From Daphnia pulex (lineage: Eukaryota; Arthropoda; Branchiopoda; Diplostraca; Daphniidae): DNA of 64,000 bases. The position numbers and the translations under genes were made by a program. Location of the stretch: NCBI RefSeq assembly GCF_021134715.1, contig NC_060026.1:15863001-15927000 (forward strand). Direction: 5' to 3'. Position 1 is the first letter of the stretch. Each line of letters opens with the position of its first letter. Shown here one piece after another: positions 47,101 to 60,575 of this stretch. The notes beneath the pieces are model-generated. The model had not been told where the DNA came from. It worked only from the letters and a program-made list of their open reading frames with translations, and did not search any database.

Positions 47101-50100
47101 ATTCACAAGAGTCGACCAGGGATAAACTCCCTGCGCAAATCTCCCCCCTAACCAAACTGGAAACTTTTTTGTTTTCTTCTTTTTTTGGTCGTTTTGAAAA
47201 GTCGTTCGGTCATGTTCGGCGGTTGTCCTCCCACTCCCCCTACAAGCCTCTAAACAACAACAACTAGCCGGTGGTAGTTGTAGTTGTTGTCGAGGAGGGG
47301 TGGGAGGGGTCCGAGAGTCACGCTCCCTGATCTTTTTGTCACGTCGTCCGTGAGGGGTTATGACTTTCTCGATAGTCGGCCATCAAAATCCCGTTTCATC
47401 TCTTGCACACAACATTATCCCCCCCCTCACCCCATCACCACCCACTCAACACCCCATGAAGAAAAGAGGACATGATCCTTGGCCACTTGCCACCCACACA
47501 ATAACGTGAGAGGCCTAGAAAGAATAAAACCAGCTGGATGGTCGATTGTCTAGTTCGATCCTGCTGGACACACCCAAGAGTCAACTTGTGCACCTGTTTA
47601 ACCCAAAACTGAGAGAAAAGAATTTTTCGCTGGAAATCAATTGGCGACCAATACACACACAGGTGTGTTCCTACTGCACCTGAACCCTGACTCTAGTCCC
47701 AATGGCATTATGCAAAAAAATATTTTTCAAAAAAACATTTCTTTTTTAACTTCTGGGAGCCTCTAGAGGACCCAAAGACTTTTGGGACATCGTAAAAATA
47801 AAAAAAAAATATTTTTTTATTTTATTTTTTGGTCGAAAAGGTAAAAAAAAGGGGGGAGAATAAAAAGAAAAAGTCGACAGACGACACATTTTCTAGAAAA
47901 ATGAAAAATAGTCTTGAAAGAAAATAAAAACCGGATCTCCGCTTTTAAATAAAAAAAATAAATAAAAAATGAGTTGATCATTCATCATTGCCCAATTTTT
48001 CATAAGAAAATGAAAAAAGGAAAAACGGTGGCTGGTCAAATTCAAATGGAAGAAAGTTCCATTTATGGAGGGGTTAGCTGCTGCGGTGGTTTCCTTTTTC
48101 TCCGTTAATTGAATCTCATTTGATTTGATTCGACAGTTGCCGAAAGAGAGAAACAAAAGAAGAAGAAGAAGTTTTTTTCCTCTTTCACTGGCCCGGCTGC
48201 TGTCGTCGGTCGGGTCGGGGGGAAGATAAATGACGGGGCTGATGTCAAGTGAAAGGTTTTCCGTGTTGGTGGGCGCCCGCCTTTGACCGCCGTTTTTGGG
48301 GGTAGGAAAAAAGAGTTGCCCGGCTACCGCTCGCACACTCGCCGGCCGGCCCACAGCGTGAAAAGATACACAAACAAACAAACAGAAAAAAGAGACTCTC
48401 TTCCTTTTCTTTGGTTGACTCTGGTTGACAGCAGGTGCCGTGAGGGGGGGTTATGCGCATCCGAAATGTGTCCGTGTGTGTACCGTGCCGACCCCAAAGA
48501 GAAAACGGCACCGGTAGCTGCCCAGCAAAGCGCATTGGGAGAAGAGAAAGATAAGGAAAAAACAGTTATAAAGCTTCTTCTTCTTCTAGTCATTCCCTGC
48601 GGTGCCAAGCCAATCTTATTAATCGCCTGTCAATTTGTCGGTGCATTTCTCCTTCTTCTTCTCCTGGGTGAATCACAAGTTGGACCCATTGTTGTTGTCG
48701 AAGGGACTCTCTCTCGGTTGCGGCTGCGCGTGAGGCGGAATCGACCAGCCGGATTACAACTGTCCACAGAGAGAGGAGCCCGAAAAGATTCCGCGCGCGC
48801 GCGACACACAACACAAAGTCGCCGCCCCAGTGAAAAAAAAAGAAAGAAAAAACTTTTGCGGCAAAAGAAGAAAACAAGAAAATGATTCTCCCCCCCACTC
48901 CTTTTTATTATGATATCTTTTTGCCTTCCCCCAAAAAACTAAACCGAAAAAGGAAAAATGCAGAGTCCATTTGTTTGGCCGGCTCCTACCACCAAATAAG
49001 GCGAATTTCTCCAAGTCTGGAAGAAAGAAAGAAACAACTTGCGTCGTCGTTTTACCCAGTAGTGGTATAAAATAGAGGATAACAATCCTCCCTTTTCCCA
49101 TCTATTGACACCCACTTGTCATTTGACACTGTTATTAACGGCGATGGACGGACGGCCCAGAAACTCTTTTTTTACTTTTGTCGTTTTCCGGCGAGAAACG
49201 TCGATGCGCCGATTCATCGCCAACCCTCAAAGAGAAGAATTTTTAATTTTTATGATGTCGTTCAAATGAGACAAAACGATCAGAAGTTTGGTTCCTTTTT
49301 TCTTGTTCTTAGCCGACTTGGATATCTAGTGCATAAAAAGATGGCGCCGACTGTCCGCACCCCGCACAAAACTTGTTGCCGACAAAAGGGCGCGGCCGAG
49401 AGCCCCGAAAAAAATATAAACCGACGATAACAACAACCCGAAAAAGAAGGTGGACATCATAAAATAGTTGGAACTGCCAAAAAAAAAGTGTCCAGCAAAC
49501 AAAAAAAAAGAATTTCCAAGTTATTTTTTCTGCCAATTTTTTTTTAGTGACAACAAAAATTTAAATAAACGGTCGGTAATATATCACGCGACAGAAAAGA
49601 TGCGCGCGCGCGGGTCACGCGTCACTTTTTATTTCACGTCAAATAATTTTTTTTTCCTCCATTTTATTTTAACGATCGCCAAAAAAAAAAATATTTTTTC
49701 GAGGGAAAAGTTGTCGCCATTTATCAAAAAAAGAAGAAAAAAAACGACAAGTTGGAGACAAAATTTTTGTTTGGTTGTTCCTTTTCAAAAGAAATTCGTG
49801 GCCAATAAAAAAGATGAAATTTTCGGTAGTTGAGTTAAAAGAGAGAGACGTGACCGTGTTACGATTTTTAACGAGTTGCTCCTACAGTTCTGACACTTTT
49901 TCCAAAATGATTCATCTCTTTAAATGTCCTGGTGGTATCTATTTTTAATATTTCCCCCTTCCAACCAGTTCCGCATGGATTACACGCGCATCCCTTGGTC
50001 GTTTCTGATTTCGCCCAAATTTCACAAGTCGACAGAGAAAAGATGAAAAAGATGAAATGGCTGCGACGCGCATGCGTCTGCCACCGCGACTTTCCTTTAT

Positions 50101-51390
50101 GACCGAGAGACTCGTCGCCCATTGGACGGACTCGGCCACAGTCAAAAGGTCTAGAGGGAGTGGAAGGAGGCGGAGCTTAGCCCGTCTCTGTCGGCGTCCC
50201 TTTGCCAGTCTATCGCCCCCTCCCGCTAAATCGACGCAGCCAATCAGACGCCGCCGTCGTCTCTTTTTTCTCTTACGTCTAGAAGGAAAAAAATTGTGGG
50301 ACTCACGTCGAGAGGTGCGGATGTCGTCCGGAGTCGATCGTTCCGTCGCTGCATCCGAAAGGGGCGTTCCGGCAGCGTCGCGGCCATCGTTGTTGTTGTT
50401 GGACGAAGAAGCCGCCGACGATGGATGAGATGACGAATCCGCACATCCAGCCGACGGCGACATGGCCGATCCGGCGGCAGCAGCATTGGCGGCTCCGTTG
50501 TTATTGTTGTTGGAAGGCGATTCCGGCTGGCCTTGAATGACGCGCTGGCCATTCGAGTTGAAGACGAGCCGTCCGGCGGCGGCCATTGATGATTCCATGG
50601 CCGAACTGAACGGATTGTAGCGGCTCAAATTGAACGGCAAACTTTCAATTTTACCGCCACCATTACCCCCACCACCGCCCTGGTGGTTGTTGTGGTGGTG
50701 ACCCTTTTGTTGTTGTTGTTGTTGCTGTTGTTGGTGATGCGGAGAAGTCAATCCGGCGGCAAAGGCGCCTGGATGGAAAGACGATGAAGAGGACGAAGAT
50801 TTCAAAGTTTGAAGTTCCTCGCCAGGGGTGAGTGGCCGGAAGGCGCCGGAACCAAACGGCAATCTCGGGTCGAGCGACGGAACGTGATGGAAAAACGGAT
50901 TGTGCAGATTGAGAAACGGCCAAGTCAATCCGTGGTGGTGAGCGGCAGCTGCGGCGGCGGCGGCTGCAGCGGCGGCGGCTCCGACCTCAGACGGACGCAA
51001 TCCGCCAAGCGAAACAGTCGAAAATGGATTGTTTAAATCCTTGCCATCCGAACCCTGTGCACAAATATAAATCAATCAGTATTATTTTTTTAGAAAAAAG
51101 TCTACAAGTCTAAAGATTCCGGCGCTGATAAGAAAAAGGTCAAACTAAAAGGGTGGGGGGGGATGTATAGAGACACAGCAAAAATAATAAAAATAAATGA
51201 TTTTTGATAAATATATTTTTTTGGCGACGGGCGGGTTGTTGTTGTTCACCTGGGGAAAGGGTCGCGACAATCGGAGGGCTTCGCTCAGACTACTGGCCTG
51301 CGAAAAGGCCACCAGAGCCGCCGCTGGATGAGACTGATGAGTCGGGATCGGAGACGGGCCATGACCGTGGTAAGCCGAGCTATTTTCCAT
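38198..51390 (-). CDS. Rnf220: E3 ubiquitin-protein ligase RNF220
   Basis: Nine coding exons give 657 aa: 51250-51390, 50307-51054, 39433-39698, 39110-39358, 38914-39034, 38705-38851, 38476-38630, 38339-38413, 38198-38269. All phases close; the intron after 39110 uses a GC donor. The N-terminal MENSSAYHG and SGAFRPLTPGEE match the vertebrate protein. A low-complexity region (poly-Ala, poly-Gln, poly-Asn) follows, then a CPVCG zinc motif with a His-rich run, a second CPICG motif, EYEWAGQRRIRASTMLEGGF, and a C-terminal RING (CLICL, CWHVHCEECW, CPQCN) ending LRRIYM. It transfers ubiquitin to targets such as Sin3B and stabilises beta-catenin in vertebrates. A non-coding exon donor near 51,893 and an acceptor directly before the ATG support this start. 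The second intron spans 10.6 kb of simple-sequence-rich DNA. Confidence 0.93.
39699..50306 (-). other. 10.6-kb intron of RNF220, rich in simple sequence
   Basis: No supported gene lies inside. It is dense in A-rich, CT-rich and triplet tracts, for example ATT repeats at 46,815-46,835, GTT repeats near 45,600 and 44,780, and GA/CT runs near 40,830. Open frames here are unspliced, lysine- or phenylalanine-rich and lack any recognised domain. The length contrasts with neighbouring introns of 55-100 bp, so it may hold enhancers. Confidence 0.6.
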
Positions 51391-52345
51391 CTGATTATAA
51401 TTTAGCAACGGCTCACAAAAACCCGAAGATGAAGACATTTCAACAGGAAAAAAACTCAACTTCTTCTTTTTTATTTATGGCGGCGGGGGTTTGTTTTTAT
51501 TTTTCTACAAATTTCTATCAAATTATTTTGTCCTTTTAAACTTAGTTGCAAACCACACCCGAATTTTTAAACACTTAATTTGACTTGCATTTGGAAATTT
51601 TAAATTTACTAAAATTTAACGACACACACGGCAAAGATTTGGGTGGGATCAAACTATTTGCGAAATGGTTTGAATTTGGTGAAAAAACAATTGATCTGGG
51701 TGACACTATTTTCGTAAAAGGAGGAGGGCTAGATCCGGCGGAAACACTCGATCAAATTCGGTGGGCTAATCGATTTAGGAGAGACGCGAATTGCGAGATG
51801 ATCCGTTTTTAGTATTGAACGAGCACAGGATTGACAGAGAGAGATACTGGGCGCTACAGCGCCTGAAAGAAAACTGAAGAGCAAACTCACCTTAGACGTT
51901 CGTGTTGATCCGGCAGCACATGCGACGAGCTCTGATTTTCGGCTCCGCCCACTCGGCCAGTTGCCATCGACTCGTAGTTGCCAATCTCACCGCTAGATGG
52001 AAAGCGCTGCTTGCTCCAAAATGATCAATCTGAAATCAAATCAAATTTTTTGGCTGTTTTTTTTAATTTGTAAATTGAAGCTCGAAATTGGCTTATCAAA
52101 ATTCAATCGTGATAGATCCTATCGCATTTCTATTGATAAATGATTCAGCAAAATTAGATTGTGGTTGAGCAACGTTGCCGACGGCAACTCCTCTATCAGG
52201 TTCGTCTTTCTGCTGTCATAACAAACGGATGAAAACAGTTTATTGATCCTGCTCATCATAGGCTCATCACTGGAAATTGTATACCTGTTGTGGCACTCAT
52301 GTGCACATTGATTTTGCAATTCAAGAACAAGAAACAACAGCCAAG
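51391..52345. promoter_or_regulatory. Divergent promoter region of RNF220 and AIP
   Basis: On the minus strand a 5'UTR exon of RNF220 ends at a GTGAGT donor near 51,893; its acceptor (AATCAG) abuts the start codon at 51,390. That UTR exon has an upstream ATG with a 25-codon open frame running into the donor, out of frame with the main protein if spliced as proposed. The motif CCGCTAGATGG at about 51,990 is shared with other housekeeping promoters in the window. No TATA box was seen. Confidence 0.5.
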
Positions 52346-53718
52346 ATGAACGACCCACTTATACAGAAGAAAATTCTTCACGCCGGCACGGCCAACGCTT
52401 CTGAATTCCCAGCCGACACCAAAGTATTATTATCTTTTAACTGTCAATAACATTGGAAAACTGAAAAAGAAAGAACTGAATGTGTAAACACTTTTAGGTG
52501 AGGTTTCATTTTGTCGCACAACTCATAACCAGAAATCCTGATGGAGAAATTGTACTGGGAAAAGTCATTGATGACAGTCGCAATTACACCCAGCCCATTG
52601 AAATATTGATTGGCAAGAAATTCAAACTTGAAGTGTGGGAAACGATGGTCCAGGCAATGGCTGTCAACGAAGTGGCAGAGTTTTTTGTTGACAAGACTGT
52701 AAGCTCTACATTAATTCCCCGTGATATTTAAAAGTGACCAGTTATATTTTCTACAGCTCTGCTTGACCTACCCTTTGGTTGCTAAAACATTACGAGATGC
52801 CTACTCCAAAGACAAGCCCAAAACCCATGAACACACATCTCCTCACTGTTGTGGAGCCATGGCTTTAGTGAACGGTCCAAAGTTGGGCTACGATGACCTG
52901 AACCAGCTCATGGAGAAACCTTCTGACTATCTCTTCAGGATAGGCAAGTTCTCTTCAATTTCAAATCATAACTTGAGCCTTACTTTCCGGCTCTACAGAG
53001 TTGCTCGGTGTTGATCTACCGCAATCGTACCAAAAGGAGACGTGGCAGATGGACGAAAACGAGAGAATAAAAGCTTTACCCAGATTGAGACTAGAGGGAA
53101 ATGAGTTGTACCAGAACAAAAAGAATGCTGAGGCATCCAAGATTTACGCTCAGGCAATAGGCATCATTGAACAACTGCAGCTCAAGTAATTTCAGTTAAC
53201 TAATTCACCTTGTCAAGATGAGCAACCGATTGTTTTGTAGGGAAAAACCAGGAGAACAAGAATGGCAAGCTTTGGCTGATATGAAGATACCTTTCCTACT
53301 CAACTACTCTCAGTGCCAATTATTGATGGGGAATTACTACGAAGTCATCGAACAATGTTCCCAAGTTTTGATTCAGCAGCCTAGTATGACTTTATCTACT
53401 AAATGTTTAAATGGAATCCAATTTAACTTGTTTTACATTCAGACAATGTCAAAGCAATCTTTAGGAGGGGCATGGCACACTTAAACGCCTGGAACCCGAC
53501 AGAAGCTAAAAATGATTTCGAGGTACCCTACACTTAGTTGGAAGATAACCTAGTCAGACTAATTTTAAAAATCTTACCTTTTGCAGAAAGCAGCTCTTAT
53601 CGACCCTTCACTGGCCAAAACCGTCCAGCAACAACTCAGCAAGCTAGAAGAAATGATAAAAGAGAAAAACAAGTCAGATAAAGCCTGGCTAAGTCAAGCA
53701 TTTGGAAGTAAAACATAA
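52346..53718 (+). CDS. Aip: AH receptor-interacting protein (AIP/XAP2-like co-chaperone)
   Basis: Seven exons (52346-52423, 52498-52698, 52757-52943, 52999-53185, 53241-53383, 53443-53522, 53587-53718) join in frame to 335 aa, against about 330 in vertebrates. The third intron has a GC donor (GCAAGT). Residues about 1-150 form the FKBP-like domain, with FELEVWE-type sequence [20 protein letters not shown], and HCCGAMA follows. Residues about 170-320 are tetratricopeptide repeats ([20 protein letters not shown], then [20 protein letters not shown], then [16 protein letters not shown]). The family binds Hsp90 and stabilises client receptors in the cytosol; the FKBP-like domain is usually inactive as an isomerase. 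The ATG at 52346 starts [14 protein letters not shown], as in the family. Confidence 0.93.
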
Positions 53719-54538
53719 TAAATCAGTCAAATCAACCATTCAAAAACTTAATTGTTAATCAATAAACATTTGACTGGGAAAAAGCCATGACATATCTAGC
53801 AATCATAAATTATATCACGTGTCTTTCTTTATGTCACAAGTCTTGTTATTCTGTGTTAATGATCAAATAAAATAACAAAAAAAAAACATCAGCTGATGCT
53901 TTAGTATTACCTTGCACAGGAAACAAATAAACACCAGTGCATAAACTAAATCTGATTTAACAATTACTGGATTAGCCAGCCAATTTCAAGCACAGAGGCT
54001 GTTGTCGATGTCCAATAAAACACACGACTGATAAATCACTGTTGAATGTTAGTGCCGATTTGCATCACACGTAGCAACTTGAGTAATAGTGACACGAAAT
54101 AATAAACGCGTGGAAGAAAAAATAAATGTAGATTCAACTGAATCTCGACGATAAAGTAAACCAATTCTTTTCCATTTCAATATTTTACTGAGCTATGGTT
54201 CCAATAAAGAAGAAACATTGGTGATATTTAAAGATAATATTCTCGGTACTTTAACTTCAAAAACACACGTTTGTTGTCGATTTTGAGCTATTAGGCTTTT
54301 GTCGTCTGCTTGTTGTCAGGACAACTAGGCGCGAATTTTCAAACCGGTAGGCGTGGCTTTGAAGAAGTTGGCTAGAAAAGGTAAATGCAAAGTTGCTAAC
54401 TGAATTGCTCGTCATTTTTAGAAAATTGGAAATGATATCATGATATGTACTTTCAAGCATAATTAATCATATCACAGCAAAATTTACAAAACAATTTTAA
54501 GCTTCATTTATGTTAAAAATTAAGATTTTGCTGCATGT
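53719..54538. other. Convergent 3' flanks of AIP and TTI2
   Basis: AT-rich sequence with AATAAA-type signals near 53,760 for AIP. A short minus-strand open frame at 54,257-54,460 has no support. Nothing else seen. Confidence 0.5.
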
Positions 54539-55977
54539 TTAAAGAGATACTTGTTTAAGCAATTCTTGCAAGTTAACGATTTTCAGTTTCGTCACTTCGT
54601 CAATTACGTTTTCTTTGGCAAGCTTAAATAAAATCCATGATAACTGTCTAGTAAATTGCGGTTCCAGGCAGACCCAGCAATATTCAACAATTTGCTCCAT
54701 GACCTAACAGACAATAAATTTGCATAAAAAGTTAGAAATTTTTGTTTTCAACGTTATTAAAATAGATCAACGATAACTTAAAATTAAGGAATTTCTCAAA
54801 TTCCTCGATGACATAAACGATGAAACTAAAATTGTGTACCTCAGCTGATAAAACGTGAATTTCGGGCGAAACACCAACAGTGACGTAGTTGTCCAATACA
54901 GAAATTATTGACGGAAGAAACTTTGCCATTTTGATTTTCATAGAATGGAAAATTAATATTAAAATATTTAGATTGCAGGACGTGGCAGATGGTGAATCTT
55001 GAATTATCATGGATTTTAACACATCGCTGGCGAGTGAATCGTATTGGTCATCCTAAAAAATTGGTTATAAATCTTTTGCCACTTTAAATAACTCGAGAAA
55101 ATAGCTAACTTGATTCCACTGAGACGGATCATCTGGATCCAAGTTCTGAGCTTTGAGGCAGATGTCGAGGCACTTGTACAAATTTAACTTGTCATCGAAT
55201 TCAACGTTTTTCTTTAAAGCACTAAATATGACTGCAAACCATCCTCGTTGGAGCAGAGATTTTGGGTTGAGCTGTGCAAATGACAAGGGCATTATTAGCA
55301 ACACTAGCCGAAATTGGAAGACATTTCTTTTATCCATACACTTAATATATGATGAAGACACTCTAGGCCTTTCTTCTGGTAATCTGGTTCCCAATCATCG
55401 AATAACACTAAAGAAACAGGCACAGCAAAATCTACCGATTCATCAATAGAAGGCAGCTAAAAAAATGAATTGTGAAAGTTTAAGGTTTAATAACTTTCAT
55501 TTGAATTTTTGATACCATAGTATTGCTGATAATCCAAACAAAACAACTGACTGCTGCAGGGTTTTCTTTGATTTGGTTTTTCCCTAGCTTCGGTTTAAGC
55601 TGTTGAAGAGTGGAATAAGCAACACCGTCCATGGCAAATATATCCTGAATATTTTGGAGGTGAAGCTTGGAGAGCAAAAGGTTAAGGAGATCTTTCACAT
55701 TATCAACTGATTTCTGAGTACTCCATTCAGAACAAATACTGTGCTCACCGCACAGGATGAGTAATGACAATAAAGCTAGATTGTTTTTGGTCCACTCTTC
55801 TTTTGTTACGGAGGTACCATTCAGAACTAGCTTTTGTAATTCACATACGGCGTCATCGACTTTACTTGACCATTCACGTTGAAATCCTTTTTCGAAGTGG
55901 CTTCGTTCGTTGATAACTTTGACGGGGGGAAGGAGAACTTTCCTAGCTATTTCAGCTACTTCACCCATCGCACACAT
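54539..55977 (-). CDS. Tti2: Probable TELO2-interacting protein 2 (TTI2)
   Basis: Five exons (55516-55977, 55340-55456, 55110-55271, 54840-55052, 54539-54703) join in frame to 372 aa. The protein is an all-helical, Leu-rich repeat-like scaffold without a catalytic motif. The best clue is the block SIDESVDFAVPVSLVLFDDW followed by EPDYQKKGLECLHHIL, which has the pattern of the TTI2 family (pro-x-leu-thr-leu-asp-asp-tyr-glu-pro, then gly-x-x-leu-leu-his-his), plus QRGWFAVIFSALKKN after it. TTI2 acts with TELO2 and TTI1 in maturation of PIKK kinases (mTOR, ATM, ATR). It is shorter than human TTI2 (about 508 aa). MCAMGEVAEIA could start at the first or second Met. It is divergent from CDK5. Confidence 0.65.
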
Positions 55978-56395
55978 TGATTTTGCAAAATGTAAAATTT
56001 AAAATCCTTGAAGAAGAAAAAACGGCTTAAGGATGCCAATCGTCCAACACAGTTCATAAACATTAGATTTAGAAGAATTTTAATTGAACTTTTGTAACTT
56101 TTTTATTTAATTAGTGCAAAAGTAACGAAACTGAGAACAAATTTGAACTGACCACTTGAAAAGAAAAAGTGACAACATGAGCAGACGTAATATTGCAGAC
56201 GAAAATCTTTCGCCATCTAGCGTTGGAAATTGCAAGTCTCAATAGAAACTGTCAAGATTGATCCTGCCGGCGTCTGCCATAACAATAAAAAAACAAAAAC
56301 AAAAACGCTTTGTGAGTGCGACTGCGAGAGTGTTTTAATTTTGTTTTAAGTTGATTAAGAGTTTCCCGAGAATCAACGGGATTTATTGTTCTATA
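55978..56395. promoter_or_regulatory. Divergent promoter of TTI2 and CDK5
   Basis: A 418-bp TATA-less gap between the two start codons. CGCCATCTAGCG at about 56,211-56,222 is the reverse-strand form of the motif near 51,990. Its position midway suggests one shared core promoter. Confidence 0.5.
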
Positions 56396-58040
<1,645 letters not shown>

Positions 58041-58289
58041 GTTATTTTGATTTTTAATTGTAAGACTTAAATTTTGTATCCCCAAACAAAATGATTCTAG
58101 AATATTTTTTATATCGAGCAAATTCCTTTTTTATCGATTCTTTTTTTCTTTACCGTGAACACATTGTACTTGCGCGTACATTTTAGAGGATTGTGGTTAG
58201 TCAAATTGAATTGCAGTCCAATACAATACATAATTCGAATGGTAAACTAATATTCACATGCGGATGTTGGAGAAATCCTCTTGGTGAAG

Positions 58290-59295
58290 TTACTCCGTCT
58301 TCTGCCTTTTTTTGGCACGAATGTCGGCCAATGTTTGCTCGATGGAGCGTTGATCTTTTTTGTTCTCGGATGAAACAAAACCGTATTTTCGATTTACCTG
58401 AGTAACTTTAACAGCATCTTTTACTGCTTCTTTACCTAGTAGATGTCAAAATTTAGTACGTAGGGCGTTTTGTTGTGCTTAATTTAAATTACCGATTAAC
58501 CGATCGTATTTGTTAACATATTGAGCTGACGATACTGTACTGTCACTTTTTGAAGCTGGTTGCTCGTCCTCCTCATCTTCAGGTTCGGGATTCTACAAAA
58601 GATCAATTCCTTATTAGTTCACTCAGAATAATAATAGCTTTGAAATATACCTGTTTGACTGAATCTGGATTCCATGGTATACCCTTTCTGTAAGCATTTA
58701 ATTCATCTGGGCCTGGAGTAAATTCTTTTTTATAGACAACCACATGTCTGTCAACATCTTCTTCCCCAAATGAAAATGCAGAAAGGCCTGCAGTCTCAGC
58801 AATTTCATGGCTGTGTTTTGGTAAACATAAAAAATTAAGCATCATCGAAATAATGTTGGCACAAAACGTTTCTACACATACACTATGCTGCGCTGCATTT
58901 TGTTCATGGGCTGCAAAGTTAATTTCTCCAGAGTATTATCTTTAGCAAAACTGTCTATATTAGCCTCTATCTGTCAATACAAATGTGGAGTTAAACGAGA
59001 ACTTGATTCTAAAAACAGGAATTTATAATTACGCAAAAAACTTTGACTCACTTTTTTCTGAAAATTTTTAAGCTGCACCCTTTCTTGTTCTTGTCTTTTG
59101 AGTATATCTTCTCGTTGCTCTGTTAACGAAAACAAAGTGTAAATGAATGAATGAAACACAAGAACTGCACAAGTATTCCTATCAATAAAACATAAAAGGA
59201 TGAAGAAAAAACTTACTTTGAATAGCTTTCTTTTGCTGTTCACCTACAGTCGGAGGCTTAGTCATTTTATTTAAAATCGATCCAAGTAAATCCAT
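58290..59295 (-). CDS. Spag7: Sperm-associated antigen 7 (R3H-domain protein)
   Basis: Six exons (59217-59295, 59052-59119, 58882-58970, 58651-58810, 58493-58592, 58290-58435) join in frame to 213 aa, against 227 in human. It starts MDLLGSILNKMTKPPTVGEQ, as in the family. A coiled charged segment is followed by an R3H domain (LQPMNKMQRSIVHEIAETAG, then LSAFSFGEEDVDRHVVVYKK), an acidic linker, and the conserved tail NRKYGFVSSENKKDQRSIEQ with a basic end (RAKKRQKTE). The R3H fold binds single-stranded nucleic acid; the cellular role is poorly known. The last intron before 58435 is short. The start is preferred at 59295 because the MDLLGSIL end is family-specific. Confidence 0.93.
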
Positions 59296-59984
59296 TTTAA
59301 TGTTTAAATAAAAATTAAATAATTTGGCTTTGATTTACAACAAACAATGCTCTAAAAATTCCTGAGAAAAAAACATAAGTCCAGAAGATCAGACGAAACT
59401 GGGGTGTTGCTGAACACTACTTTTTCTGTAAAAATTGTTTGAGCAGGTTGCTTTTTCACATATTTAATATTTATAAATAAGTTATTATGAATAGTTTAAA
59501 ATACAACAAACCTTAAGCTAGGAAGAAATTTGATCATGCACTTAGGAAATTTTGAGTTAAAGCTCTCCGTGTTTTTTCGTGTTTTTTTCCGGCAATTTAA
59601 CCCTGGTTAACGTTTCCATTTTCTCTTTCCATTACTTCCGGATATGTTTTCAAAACATATCCCTAAACAAGCCAAAAAAACACGTTTTGTTTGTTTTTTG
59701 GCTTGTCCACACAGATTTATTGGCGTCTGTCTCGAGTCTCGACTATAGGGGCACGGAGGCACGGACCCGACTCTATTGTTCGGTTGGCTCGGATCGAATT
59801 TCGAAGTGGATCCGATTGCGATTTCGTTGTATTAGGCGAAGCCGGGCTCCAGAAAACTCTCAGCGTTGGGCTCATTTGGCCACCACCAGCCACGGGGAGC
59901 GGATGTGTCGCCCCAATTTTCCATTTGAAACATTTTTGACTGATTTTGATGTGAATCCGTTTTTCAAATCAAAATCAGGCAAAT
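59296..59984. other. Upstream region of SPAG7
   Basis: No supported gene. A 155-codon open frame at 59,579-60,046 has no recognisable domain and overlaps the start of the repeat below. Confidence 0.4.
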
Positions 59985-60575
59985 GTGGTAAAATTGAAAA
60001 TTGGGCTGGCAAAGTTATGACATGTCATGTCATCTTTTTTTTCTGAGGGAGGGGCGTTGGCCACATCTTTTTTACTATTGTCATTGGCAATTAAACATCT
60101 CATCCATAGATGTTAGCACCCACCCCACTTTGGTGGGTGGGTGGTTGGGTGACGAGGGTTGGGTGGGTGGGTGACGGCGCTTGAAAAAAGAGTCGGCTTG
60201 GTCACATGATGGACGGGCTCGCAAGTGAGGAGGCAGCAGGTCGTGACGCGTGCCGTGAAATTTTGAGGGAGGGTTTTGGGAGAAGATGGAAAAGGTTAGC
60301 AGAAATAGTGCTAATGAAAACAAAAATAGAAGGGAAAATTGAAGAAAAAAGGGGGTTACAGAATCAAGGAATATCTTTTCAAGTGAACCAATTACCAAAC
60401 CAAAGGGAAATATTGCCCCGATTTCCCCCCGGTTTTTCGGGCTCCTGGATCTCGAAGAAGAGACTGAGCGGGTCGCCAAGCTTGAACGTTTATACGGGTG
60501 TATTTCATCATTTCTTGTTGACTCCGTTATGAGATTTGTTTTCCAATTTACCAATTCTACTGTTGGCTTTGGATT
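59985..60575 (+). repeat. Direct repeat, copy 1
   Basis: The first 320 bp nearly equal 61,190-61,510; short segments at the far end also match (TTTTTCGGGCTCCTGGATCT at about 60,433 and 61,706). The middle differs. It has a perfect G-quadruplex pattern, GGGTTGGGTGGGTGGG, at 60156-60171. No coding frame is shared by both copies, so it is likely a non-autonomous repeat family. Confidence 0.8.

Noticed and set aside
40051-49833. Many open frames of 60-220 codons inside the RNF220 intron
   Set aside because: Low complexity, both strands equally, no domains, no splice partners.
49945-50306. Extension of the RNF220 second exon by about 120 codons to a downstream stop
   Set aside because: A GTGAGT donor at 50301-50306 gives a phase that fits exactly the next conserved exon at 39698; the extension is intron read-through rich in Arg/Lys.
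54539-55977. Initial reading of this gene as ataxin-10
   Set aside because: The DDWEPDYQKKG and HHIL block fits TTI2 better, and no ataxin-10 C-terminal signature is seen.
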